A DNA stretch of 64,000 nucleotides, taken from positions 496,001 to 560,000 of the forward strand of contig NC_079881.1 in the NCBI RefSeq assembly GCF_029227915.1. The letters are read 5' to 3'. Positions within the stretch are counted from its first letter, which is position 1. Each line of letters opens with the position of its first letter. The position numbers and the translations under genes are program-made. This document shows positions 13,191 to 23,989 of the stretch, piece by piece. Under the pieces are notes generated by a model. It made no database searches. It was not told the DNA's origin and worked only from the letters and a program-made list of their open reading frames with translations. Source of the stretch: Hydractinia symbiolongicarpus (lineage: Eukaryota > Cnidaria > Hydrozoa > Anthoathecata > Hydractiniidae).

Positions 13191-14410
13191 CATGAGACTT
13201 GTAGTTTTCAGAAATGTTTTCATTTTTGATGAGACGCTTGATGAAAGTGGTTTAATCGTCGGCAAACGAAACCCGCGACTTCCCATAAATCCCGGACTCG
13301 GCCCGTATAGTCAAAAGTATACAAAGAAAGTACCCAGGGAGTAAACTCATTTCCCGAACGATTTTTTAAATTATTTTTAACCACTAAAGCCCATGAGACT
13401 TGTAGTTTTCAAAAATGTTTTCATTTTTGATGAGACGCTGAATAAAAGAAGTTTAATCGCCGGCAAACGAAAACCCGAGACTTCCCGTAAATCTCCGACT
13501 CGGCCCGTATAGTCAAAAGTATACAAAGAAAGTACCCAGGGAGTAAACTCATTTCCCGAACGATTTTTTAAATTATTTTTTCACCACTAAAACGCATGAG
13601 ACTTGTAATTTTTAAGAAATGTTTTCATTTTTGATGAGACGCTTAGTGAAAGTGGTTTAATCGCCGGCAAACGAAATTCCGCGATTTCCCTTAAATCCTG
13701 GGCTTGGCCCGTATAGTCGAATGTATACAAAGAAAGTACTCTGTGAGTAAACTCATTTCCAAAACGATTTTTTGGATTATCTTATCATCACTAAAGCGCA
13801 TGAGACTTGTAGTTTTCAGAAATGTTTTCATTTTTGATGAGACGCTTGATGAAAGTGGTTTAATCGTCGGCAAACGAAACCCGCGACTTCCCATAAATCC
13901 CGGACTCGGCCCGTATAGTCAAAAGTATACAAAGAAAGTACCCAGGGAGTAAACTCATTTCCCGAACGATTTTTTAAATTATTTTTAACCACTAAAGCCC
14001 ATGAGACTTGTAGTTTTCAAAAATGTTTTCATTTTTGATGAGACGCTGAATAAAAGAAGTTTAATCGCCGGCAAACGAAAATTCGAGACTTCCCGTAAAT
14101 CTCCGACTCGGCCCGTATAGTCAAAAGTATACAAAGAAAGTACCCAGGGAGTAAACTCATTTCCCGAACGATTTTTTAAATTATTTTTTCACCACTAAAA
14201 CGCATGAGACTTGTAATTTTTAAGAAATGTTTTCATTTTTGATGAGACGCTTAGTGAAAGTGGTTTAATCGCCGGCAAACGAAATTCCGCGATTTCCCTT
14301 AAATCCTGGGCTTGGCCCGTATAGTCGAATGTATACAAAGAAAGTACTCTTTGAGTAAACTCATTTCCAAAACGATTTTTTGGATTATCTTATCATCACT
14401 AAAGCGCATG
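13190..14410 (+). repeat. Three-monomer higher-order repeat, two copies (period about 608 bp)
   Basis: The variants ttgtaattttt with taagaaatg (13603 and 14211), tttcccttaaatcctggg (near 13685 and 14293) and ttttttggattatcttatc (near 13770 and 14378) repeat at 608-609 bp. The last variant alters the normally constant T-rich tract and occurs only in this part of the window. Confidence 0.75.
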
Positions 14411-15370
14411 AGACTTGTAGTTTTCAAAAATGTTTTCTTTTTTGATGAGACGCTGAATAAAAGGAGTTTAATCGCCGGCAAACGAAAACCCGCCATTTCC
14501 CGTAAACCCCGGACTCGGCCCGTATAGTCAAAAGTATACAAAGAAAGTACCCAGGGAGTAAACTCATTTCCCGAACGATTTTTTAAATTATTTTTTCACC
14601 ACTAAAACGCATGAGACTTGTAGTTTTTAGAAATGTTTTCATTTTTGATGAGACGCTTAGTGAAAGTGGTTTAATCGCCGGCAAACGAAATTCCGCGATT
14701 TCCCGTAAATGCCGGGCTTGGCCCGTATAGTCGAATGTATACAAAGAAAGTACCCTGTGAGTAAACGCATTTCCAAAACGATTTTTTGGATTATCTTATC
14801 ATCACTAAAGCGCATGAGACTTGTAGTTTCCAAAAATGTTTTCTTTTTTGATGAGACGCTGAATAAAAGGAGTTTAATCGCCGGCAAACGAAAACCCGCC
14901 ATTTCCCGTAAACTGCGGACTCGGCCCGTATAGTCAAAAGTATACAAAGAAAGTACCCAGGGAGTAAACTCATTTCCCGAACGATTTTTCAAATTATTTT
15001 TTCACCACTAAAACGCATGAGACTTGTAGTTTTTAGAAATGTTTTCATTTTTGATGAGACGCTTAGTGAAAGTGGTTTAATCGCCGGCAAACGAAATTCC
15101 GCGATTTCCCGTAAATCCCGAGCTTGGCCCGTATAGTCGAATGTATACAAAGAAAGTACCCTGTGAGTAAACTCATTTCCAAAACGATTTTTTGGATTAT
15201 CTTATCATCACTAAAGCGCATGAGACTTGTAGTTTTCAAAAATGTTTTCTTTTTTGATGAGACGCTGAATAAAAGGAGTTTAATCGCCGGCAAACGAAAA
15301 CCCGCCATTTCCCGTAAATCCCGGACTCGGCCCGTATAGTCAAAAGTATACAAAGAAAGTACCCAGGGAG
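14410..15370 (+). repeat. Dimeric higher-order repeat, about 2.5 copies (period 406 bp)
   Basis: A subfamily I monomer with cttagtgaaag and gaaattccgcg (near 14656 and 15062) alternates with a subfamily II monomer carrying ttttcttttttgatg, aaaaggagttt and acccgccatttcc. The ttggattatcttatc tract (near 14784 and 15190) tracks the same 406 bp period. This shorter period follows directly on the trimeric stretch and probably arose by loss of one monomer from it (inference). Confidence 0.72.
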
Positions 15371-16638
15371 TAAACTCATTTCCAAAACGATTTTTTAAGT
15401 TATCTTTTCACCACTAAAACCCATGAGACTTGTAGTTTTCAAGAATGTTTTCATTTTTGATGAGACGCTGAATAAAAGAAGTTTAATTGCCGGCAAACGA
15501 AAACCCGCGACTTCCCGTAAATCCCGGACTCGGCCCGTATAGTCAAAAGTACCCAAAGAAAGTACCCAGGGAGTAAACTGATTTCCCGAACGATTTTTTA
15601 AATTATTTTTTCACCACTAAAACGCATGAGACTTGTAGTTTTCAAAAATGTTTTCATTTTTGATGAGACGCTTAGTGAAAGTGGTTTAATCGCCGGCAAA
15701 CGAAAACCCGCGATTTCCCGTAAATCCCGGACTCGGCCCGTGTAGTCAAAAGTATACGAAGAAGGAACCCAGGGATTAAACTCACTTCCCGAAAAATTTT
15801 TTAAATTATTTTTTCACCACTAAAACGCATGAGACTTGTAGTTTTCAGAAACGTTTTCATTTTTGATGAGACGCCTAATGAAAGTGGTTTAATCGCCGGC
15901 AAACGAAAACCCGCGATTTCCCGCAAATCCCGGTCTTGGCCCGTATAGTCGAATGTATACAAAGAAAGTACCCTGTGAGTAAACTCATTTCCAAAACGAT
16001 TTTTTAAATTATCTTTTCACCACTAAAACGCATGAGACTTGTAGTTTTCAAAAATGTTTTCATTTTTGATGGGACGCTGAATAAAAGAAGTTTAATCGCC
16101 GGCAAACGAAAACCTTCCATTTCCCGTAAATCCCGGACTCGGCCCGTGTAGTCAAAAGTATACGAAGAAGGAACCCAGGGATTAAACTCACTTCCCGAAC
16201 GATTTTTTAAATTATTTTTTCACCACTAAAACCCATGAGACTTGTAGTTTTCAGAAATGTTTTCATTTTTCATGAGACGCCTAATGAAAGTGGTTTAATC
16301 GCCGGCAAACGAAAACCCGCGATTTCCCGTAAATCCCGGGCTTGGCCCGTATAGTCGAATGTATACAAAGAAAGTACCCTGTGAGTAAACTCACTTCCCG
16401 AACGATTTTTTAAATTATTTTTTCACCACTAAAACGCATGAGACTTGTAGTTTTCAGAAATGTTTTCATTTTTGATGACACGCTTAATGAAAGTGGTTTA
16501 ATCGCCGGCAAACGAAACCCGCGATTTCCCGTACATCCCGGGCTTGGCCCGTATAGTCGAATGTATACAAAGAAAGTACCCAGGGAGTAAACTCATTTCC
16601 CGAACGATTTTTTAAATTATTTTTTCATCACTAAAACG
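15371..16638 (+). repeat. Terminal satellite monomers of block 1
   Basis: About six monomers with more private substitutions than the interior, such as acccaaagaaag near 15551, gtatacgaagaaggaaccc (15751 and 16158) with attaaactcac, gaaaaatttttt near 15791 and gatgggacgc near 16069. The array stops after ctaaaacg at 16638, where the next expected base would be the c of catgag. Enriched variation close to an array junction fits reduced homogenisation at array edges (inference). Confidence 0.7.
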
Positions 16639-16646
16639 ATTAAGCC

Positions 16647-16659
16647 TCTGTTCGACAGA
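16647..16659 (+). other. Small hairpin in junction insert
   Basis: TCTGT (16647-16651) and ACAGA (16655-16659) are perfect 5 bp arms around the loop TCG. It overlaps the next hairpin by two bases, so the two cannot form fully at once. Confidence 0.6.
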
Positions 16660-16680
16660 TTTGTCACTTTGTGACAAGTC
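16658..16680 (+). other. Ten-bp-stem hairpin in junction insert
   Basis: GATTTGTCAC (16658-16667) pairs with GTGACAAGTC (16671-16680) around a TTT loop, with a single G-T wobble. A run of seven T follows one base later (16682-16688). The shape resembles a bacterial intrinsic terminator, but nothing here suggests a bacterial genome. It could be a miniature fold-back element remnant or captured filler DNA. Confidence 0.75.
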
Positions 16681-19600
16681 ATTTTTTTAACCAACTGCAA
16701 AATGAAAACATTTCTGAAAACTACAAGTCTCATGCGTTTTAGTGGTGAAAAAATAATTTAAAAAATTGTTCGGGAAATGAGTTTACTTCCTGGGTACCTT
16801 CTTTGTATACTTTTACTACACGGGCAGAATCCGGGATTTACGGGAAATCGCGGGTTTTCGTTTGCCGGCGATTAAACTTCTTTTATTCAGCGTCTCATCA
16901 AAAATGAAAACATTTTTAAAAACTACAAGTCTCATGGGTTTTTAGTGGTTAAATAATAATTTAAAAAATTGTTCGGGAAATGAGTTTACTCCCTGTGTAC
17001 TTTCTTTGTATACTTTTGAATATACGGGCCGAGTCGGAGATTTACAGGAAGTCGCGGGTTTTCGTTTGCCGGCGATTAAACTTCTTTTATTCAGCGTCTC
17101 ATCAAAAATGAAAACATTTTTAAAAACTACAAGTCTCATGGGTTTTTAGTGGTTAAATAATAATTTAAAAAATCGTTCGGGAAATGAGTTTACTCCCTGG
17201 GTACTTTCTTTGTATACATTCCACTATACGGGCCAAGCCCAGGATGTACGGGAAATCGCGGGTTTCGTTTGCCGGCGATTAAACCACTTTCATTAAGCGT
17301 CTCATCAAAAATGAAAACATTTCTGAAAACTACAAGTCTCATGCGTTTTAGTGGTGAAAAAATAATTTAAAAAATCGTTCGGGAAATGAGTTTACTTCCT
17401 GTGTACTTTCTTTGTGTACTTTTGACTATACGGGCCGAGTCCGGGATTTACGGGAAATCGCGGGTTTTCGTTTGCCGGCGATTAAACTTCTTTTATTCAG
17501 CGTCTCATCAAAAATGAAAACATTTTTGAAAACTACAAGTCTCATGGGCTTTAGTGGTGAAATAATAATTTAAAAAATCGTTCGGGAATTGAGTTTACTC
17601 CCTGGGTACTTTCTTTGTATACTTTTTATATACGGGCCGAGTCGGAGATTTACGGGAAGTCGCGGGTTTTCGTTTGCCGGCGATTAAACTTCTTTTATTC
17701 AGTGTCTCATCAAAAATGAAAACATTTTTAAAAACTACAAGTCTCATGGGTTTTTAGTGGTTAAATAATAATTTAAAAAATCGTTCGGGAAATGAGTTTA
17801 CTCCCTGGGTACTTTCTTTGTATACATTCGACTATACGGGCCAAGCCCGGGATGTACGGGCAATCGTGGGTTTCGTTTGCCGGCGATTAAACAACTTTCA
17901 TTAAGCGTCTCATCAAAAATGAAAACATTTCTGAAAACTACAAGTCTCATGCGTTTTAGTGGTAAAAAAATAATTTAAAAAATCGTTCGGGAAATGAGTT
18001 TACTACCTGGGTACTTTCTTTGTGTACTTTTGACTATACGGGCCGAGTCCGGGATTTACGGAAAATCGCGGGTTTTCGTTTGCCGGCGATTAAACCACTT
18101 TCACTAAGCGTCTCATCAAAAATGAAAACATTTCTGAAAACTACAAGTCTCATGCGTTTTAGTGGTGAAAATAAAATTTAAAAAATCGTTCGGGAAATGA
18201 GCTTACTCCCTGGGTACTTTCTTTAAATACTTTTGACTATACGGGCCGAATCCGGGGTTTACGGGAAATGGCGGGTTTTCGTTTGTCGGCGATTAAACTT
18301 CTTTCATTCAGCGTCTCATCAAAAATGAAAACATTTTTGAAAACTGCAAGTCTCATGCGTTTTAGTGGTGAAAAGATAATTTAAAAAATCGTTTTGGAAA
18401 TGAGTTTACTCACAGGGTACTTTCTTTGTATACATTCGACTATACGGGCCAAGCCCGGGATGTACGGGAAGACGCGAGTTTTCGTTTGTCTGCGATTAAA
18501 CCACTTTCATTAAGCGTCTCATCAAAAATGAAAACATTTCTGAAAACTACAAGTCTCATGCGTTTAAGTGGTGAAATAATAATTTAAAAAATCGTTCGGG
18601 AAATGAGTTTACTCCCAGGGTACTTTCTTTGTATACTTTTGACTATACGGGCCGAGTCCGGTATTTACGGGAAATTGCAGGTTTTCCTTTGCCGGCGATT
18701 AAACTTCTTTTATTCAGCGTCTCATCAAAAATGAAAACATTTTTGTAAACTACAAGTCTCATGCGTTTTAGTGGTGAAAAAATAATTTAAAAAATCGTTC
18801 GGGAAATGACTTTACTCCCTGGGTACTTTCGTTGTATACTTTTGACTATACGGGCCGAGTCCGGGGTTTACGGGAAATCGCGGGTTTTCGTTTGCCGGCG
18901 ATTAAACTTCTTTTATTCAGCGTCTCATCAAAAAAGAAAACACTTTTAAAAACTCCAAGTCTCATGCGTTTTAGTGGTGAAAAAATAATTTAAAAAATCG
19001 TTTTGGAAATGAGTTTACTCACAGGGTACTTTCTTTGTATACATTCGACTATAAAGGCCAAGCCCGGGATTTACGGGAAATCGCGGGTTTTATTTTGCCG
19101 GCGATTAAACCACTTTCATTAGGGGTCTCATCAAAAATGAAAACATTTCTGAAAACTACAAGTCTCATGCGTTTTAGTGGTGAAAAAATAATTTAAAAAA
19201 TCGTTCGGGAAATGAGTTTACTCCCTGGGTACTTTCTTTGTATACTTTTGACTATACGGGCCGAGTCGGAGATTTACGGGAAGTCGCGGGTTTTCGTTTG
19301 CCGGCGATTAAACTTCTTTTATTCAGCGTCTCATCAAAAATGAAAACATTTTTAAAAACTACAAGTCTCATGGGCTTTAGTGGTTAAATAATAATTTAAA
19401 AAATCGTTCGGAAATGAGTTTACTTCCTGGGTACTTTCTTTGTATACATTCGACTATACGGGCCAAGCCCGGGATGTACGGGAAATCGCGGGTTTCGTTT
19501 GCCAGCGATTAAACCACTTTCATTAATCGTGTCATCAAAAATGAAAACATTTCTGAAAACTACAAGTCTCATGCGTTTTAATGTTGAAAAAATAATTTAA

Positions 19601-20395
19601 AAAATCGTTCGGGAAATGAGTTTACTCCCTGGGTACTTTCTTTGTATACTTTTGACTATATGGGCCGAGTCTGAGATTTACGGGAAGTCGCTGGTTTTCG
19701 TTTGCCGGCGATTAAACTTCTTTTATTCAGCGTCTCATCAAAATTGAAAACATTTTAAAAAACTACAAGTCTCATGGGCTTTAGTGGTTAAATAATAATT
19801 TAAAAAATCGTTCGGGAAATGAGTTTACTCCCTGGGTACTTTCTTTGTATACATTCGACTATGCAGGCCAAGGCCGGGATGTACGGGAAATCGCGGGTTT
19901 CGTTTGCCGGCGATTAAACCACTTTCATTAAGCGTCTCATCAAAAATGAAAACATTTCTGAAAACTACAAGTCTCATGCGTTTAGTGATGAAAAAATAAT
20001 TTAAAAAATCGTTCGGGAAATGAGTTTACTCCCTGGGTACTTTCTTTGTATACTTTTAAATATACGGGCCGAGTCCGGGATTTAAGGGAAGTCGCGGGTT
20101 TTCGTTTGCCGGCGATTAAACTTCTTTTATTCAGCGTCTCATCAAAAAAGAAAACATTTTTGAAAAGTACAAGTCGCATGCGTTTTAGTGGTGAAATAAT
20201 AATTTAAAAAATCGTTCGGGAAGTGAGTTTACTCCCAGGGTACTTTCTTTGTATACTTTTGACTATACGGGCCGAGTCCGGCGTTTACGGGAAATGGCGG
20301 GTTTTCGTTTGCCGGCGATTAAACTCCTTTTATACAGCGTCTCATCAAAAATGAAAACATTTCTGAAAACTACAAGTCTCATGCGTTTTAGTGGT

Positions 20396-20407
20396 AAAAA
20401 AAAAAAA
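20396..20407 (+). repeat. Poly-A expansion within a monomer (A12)
   Basis: The usual ggtgaaaaaataattt is replaced by ggt followed by 12 A. Related monomers have longer or similar runs: A11 at 21618-21628, A14 at 23038-23051, A13 at 23853-23865, and A15 at 25274-25288 and 28117-28131. The normal monomer has six A at this site. The two A15 runs lie in the two copies of a recent 2843 bp duplication. Confidence 0.8.
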
Positions 20408-20879
20408 TAAATAAAAAATCGTTCGGGAAATGAGTTTAATACCTGGGTACTTTCTTTGTATACTTTTGACTATACGGGCCGAATCCGGGATTTACGGGAA
20501 ATCGCAGGTTTTCGTTTGCCGGCGATTAAACTTCATTTATTCAGTGTCTCATCAAAAATGAAAACATTTTTGAAAACTACAAGTCTCATGGGCTTTAGTG
20601 GTGAAATAATAATTTAAAAAATCGTTCGGGAAATGAGTTTACTCCCTGGGTACTTTCTTTGTATACTTTTGACTATACGGGCCGAGTCCGGGGTTTACGG
20701 GAAATGGCGGGTTTTCGTTTGCCGGCGATTAAACTTCTTTTATTCAGCGTCTCATCAAAAATGAAAACATTTTTGAAAACTACAAGTCTCATGCGCTTTA
20801 GTGGTGAAAAGATAATTTAAAAAATCGTTTTGGAAATGAGTTTACTCACAGGGTACTTTCTTTGTATACTTTTGACTAT

Positions 20880-21455
20880 ACGGGCCGAGTCCGGGATTTA
20901 CGGGAAGTCGCGAATTTTCTTTTGCCGGCGATTAAACCACTTTCATTAGGCGTCTCATCAAAAATGAAAACATTTCTAAAAACTACAAGTCTCATGCGTT
21001 TTAGTGGTGAAAAAATAATTTAAAAAATCGTTCGGGAAATGAGTTTAATCCCTGGGTACCTTCTTCGTATACTTTTGACTATACGGGCCGAATCCGGGAT
21101 TTACGGGAAATCGCGGGTTTTCGTTTGCCGGCGATTAAACTTCATTTATTCAGCGTCTCATCAAAAATGAAAACATTTTTGAAAACTACAAGTCTCATGG
21201 GCTTTAGTGGTGAAATAATAATTTAAAAAATCGTTCGGGAAATGAGTTTACTCCCTGGGTACTTTCTTTGTATACTTTTGACTATACGGGCCGAGTCCGG
21301 GGTTTACGGGAAATGGCGGGTTTTCGTTTGCCGGCGATTAAACTCCTTTTATTCAGCGTCTCATCTAAAATGAGAACATTTTTCAAAGCTACAAGTCTCA
21401 TGCGCTTTAGTGGTGAAAAGATAATTTAAAAAATCGTTTTGGAAATGAGTTTACT
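20880..21455 (-). repeat. Segment with a long-range copy at 53942-54518
   Basis: Nearly three monomers share an unusual set of variants with 53942-54518, 33 kb away: cattaggcgtctc, gtttaatccctgggtacc with ttcttcgtatac, aaacttcatttattcag, and tttttcaaagctac. There are several substitutions between the copies, so the duplication is older than the palindrome. A partial relative with tttttcaaagccac lies near 30115. Confidence 0.7.
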
Positions 21456-23989
21456 CACAGGGTACTTTCTTTGTATACATTCGACTATACGGGCCAAGCC
21501 CGGGATTTACGGGAAATCGCGGAATTTCGTTTGCCGGCGATTAAACCACTTTCACTAAGCGTCTCATCAAAATTGAAAACATTTCTGAAAACTACAAGTC
21601 TCATGCGTTTTAGTGGTAAAAAAAAAAATTTAAAAAATCTTTCGGGAAATGAGTTTAATACCTGGGTACTTTCTTTGTATACTTTTGACTATACGGGCCG
21701 AATCCGGGATTTACGGGAAATCGCGGGTTTTCGTTTGCCGGCGATTAAACTTCATTTATTCAGCGTCTCATCAAAAATGAAAACATTTTTGAAAACTACA
21801 AGTCTCATGGGCTTTAGTGGTGAAATAATAATTTAAAAAATCGTTCGGGAAATGAGTTTACTCCCTGGGTACTTTCTTTGTATACTTTTGACTATACGGG
21901 CTGAGTCCGGGGTTTACGGGAAATCGCGGGTTTTCGTTTGCTGGCGATTAAACTTCTTTTATTCAGCGTCTCATCAAAAAATGAAAACATTTTTGAAAAC
22001 TCCAAGTCTCATGCGTTTTAGTGGTGAAAAGATAATTTAAAAAATCGTTTTGGAAACGAGTTTACTCACAGGGTACTTTCTTTGTATACATTCGACTATA
22101 AAGGCCAAGCCCGGGATTTACGGGAAATTGCGGGTTTTCTTTTGCCGGCGATTAAACCACTTTCATTAACCGTGTCATCAAAAATGAAAACATTTCTGAA
22201 AACTACATGTCTCATGCGTTTTAGTGGTGAAAAAATAATTTAAAAAATCGTTCGGGAAATGAGTTTACTCCCTGGGTACTTTCTTTGTATACTTTTGACT
22301 ATACGGGCCGAGTCGAAGATTTACGGGAAGTCGCGGGTTTTCGTTTGCCGGCGATTAAACTTCTTTTATTCAGCGTCTCATCAAAAATGAAAACATTTTT
22401 AAAAACTACAAGTCTCATGGGCTTTAGTGGTTAAATAATAATTTAAAAAATCGTTCGGAAACGAGTTTACTTCCTGGGTACTTTCTTTGTATACATTCGA
22501 CTATACGGGCCAAGCCCGGGATGTACGGGAAATCGCGGGTTTTGTTTGCCAGCGATTAAACCACTTTCATTAACCGTGTCATCAAAAATGAAAACATTTC
22601 TGAAAACTACAAGTCTCATGCGTTTAGTGATGAAAAAATAATTTAAAAAATCGTTCGGGAAATGAGTTTACTCCCTGGGTACTTTCTTTGTATACTTTTG
22701 ACTATACGGGCCGAGTCCGGGATTTACGGGAAATCGCGGGTTTTCGTTTGCCGGCGATTAAACTCCTTTTATTCAGCGTCTCATCAAAAAAGAAAACATT
22801 TTTGAAAAGTACAAGTCGCATGCGTTTTAGTGGTGAAATAATAATTTAAAAAATCGTTCGGGAAGTGAATTTACTCCCAGGGTACTTTCTTTGTATACTT
22901 TTGACTATACGGGCCGAGTCCGGGGTTTACGGGAAATGGCGGGTTTTCGTTTGCCGGCGATTAAACTCCTTTTATACAGCGTCTCATCAAAAATGAAAAC
23001 ATTTCTGAAAACTACAAGTCTCATGCATTTTAGTGGTAAAAAAAAAAAAAATTAAAAAATTGTTCGGGAAATGAGTTTAATACCTGGGTACTTTCTTTGT
23101 ATACTTTTGACTATACGGGCCGAATCCGGGATTTACAGGAAATCGCAGGTTTTCGTTTGCCGGCGATTAAACTTCATTTATTCAGCGTCTCATCAAAAAT
23201 GAAAACATTTTTGAAAACTACAAGTCTCATGGGCTTTAGTGGTGAAATAATAATTTAAAAAATCGTTCGGGAAATGAGTTTACTCCCTGGGTACTTTCTT
23301 TGTATACTTTTGACTATACGGGCCGAGTCCGGGGTTTACGGGAAATGGCGGGTTTTCGTTTGCCGGCGATTAAACTCCTTTTATTCAGCGTCTCATCAAA
23401 AATGAAAACATTTTTGAAAACTACAAGTCTCATGCGCTTTAGTGGTGAAAAGATAATTTAAAAAATCGTTTTGGAAATGAGTTTACTCACAGGGTACTTT
23501 CTTTGTATACTTTTGACTATACGGGTCGAGTCCGGGATTTACGGGAAGTCGCGAATTTTCGTTTGCCGGCGATCAAACCACTTTCATTAGGCGTCTCATC
23601 AAAAATGAAAACATTTCTAAAAACTACAAGTCTCATGCGCTTTAGTGGTGAAAAGATAATTTAAAAAATCGTTTTGGAAATGAGTTTACTCACAGGGTAC
23701 TTTCTTTGTATACATTCGACTATACGGGCCAAGCCCGGGATTTACGGGAAATCACGGAATTTCGTTTGCCGGCGATTAAACCACTTTCACTAAGCGTCTC
23801 ATCAAAATTGAAAACATTTCTGAAAACTACAAGTCTCATGCGTTTTAGTGGTAAAAAAAAAAAAATTTAAAAAATCTTTCGGGAAATGAGTTTAATACCT
23901 GGGTACTTTCTTTGTATACTTTTGACTATACGGGCCGAATCCGGGATTTACGGGAAATCGCGGGTTTTCGTTTGCCGGCGATTAAACTT

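Larger units (their letters stand above)
1..16638 (+). repeat. Satellite array block 1, forward orientation (about 82 monomers of 202-203 bp)
   Basis: Continuous head-to-tail array. The anchor CCCGAACGAT (or its variant CCAAAACGAT) recurs at 1, 203, 405, 607, 810 and onward every 202-203 bp until 16638. Each monomer reads in order: anchor, T-rich tract, cactaaaacgcatgagac, a T-rich stretch, gatgagacgct, a subfamily-specific box, gccggcaaacgaaa, cccgcgatttcccgtaaat, ggcccgtatagtc, gtatacaaagaaagtac, gagtaaactcattt. Monomers differ mainly at a few diagnostic sites. No interruption by a transposon or unique sequence was seen. The first copy is cut by the window edge or nearly so, hence the array continues upstream. 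No gene is present: open frames in it are phases of the repeat. Function unknown; structural heterochromatin is the most likely role (inference). Confidence 0.97.
16639..16697. other. Non-satellite junction sequence at the first orientation switch
   Basis: This is the only stretch in the window that is not recognisable satellite. It lies between the last forward monomer (ending ctaaaacg) and the first reverse monomer (starting caaaatgaaaacatttctg at 16698). Its first 11 bases, ATTAAGCCTCT, match the reverse-orientation satellite ATTAAGCGTCT at 10 of 11. The truly foreign part may therefore be only about 48 bp (16650-16697), lodged inside a reverse monomer. It holds two adjoining hairpins and a T7 run. 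I found no second copy in the window and do not recognise a family. Confidence 0.85.
16698..23989 (-). repeat. Reverse satellite, heterogeneous proximal part of block 2
   Basis: About 36 monomers, with relatively many private changes near the junction (for example actttta ctacacgggcag near 16812, gtgtacttttgac near 17414 and 18024). Medium-range duplications appear from about 19.4 kb: the tacaagtcgcatgcg variant recurs at 20169 and 22810 (13 monomers apart) and again at 25046 and 27889. Poly-A expansions start here. No unique sequence or gene was seen. Confidence 0.75.

Noticed and set aside
1-16638. CRISPR-like array
   Set aside because: Repetition is direct tandem without unique spacers. 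The unit is about 202 bp and whole monomers vary.
16658-16688. Intrinsic (rho-independent) transcription terminator
   Set aside because: Stem plus T7 has the right outline, but there is no gene upstream, the surroundings are eukaryotic-type satellite, and the stem is not GC-rich.
16639-16697. Identified transposon or MITE at the junction
   Set aside because: It folds back, but I see no target-site duplication, no clear terminal inverted repeats at the edges and no second copy in the window. It is kept as an unclassified insert.
16400-17000. First orientation switch as the centre of a second giant palindrome
   Set aside because: Reverse complement of the last block 1 monomers does not match the first block 2 monomers in subtype order (flanks such as aagcccgggatgtacggg against gcagaatccgggattt). 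Only general satellite homology is shared.
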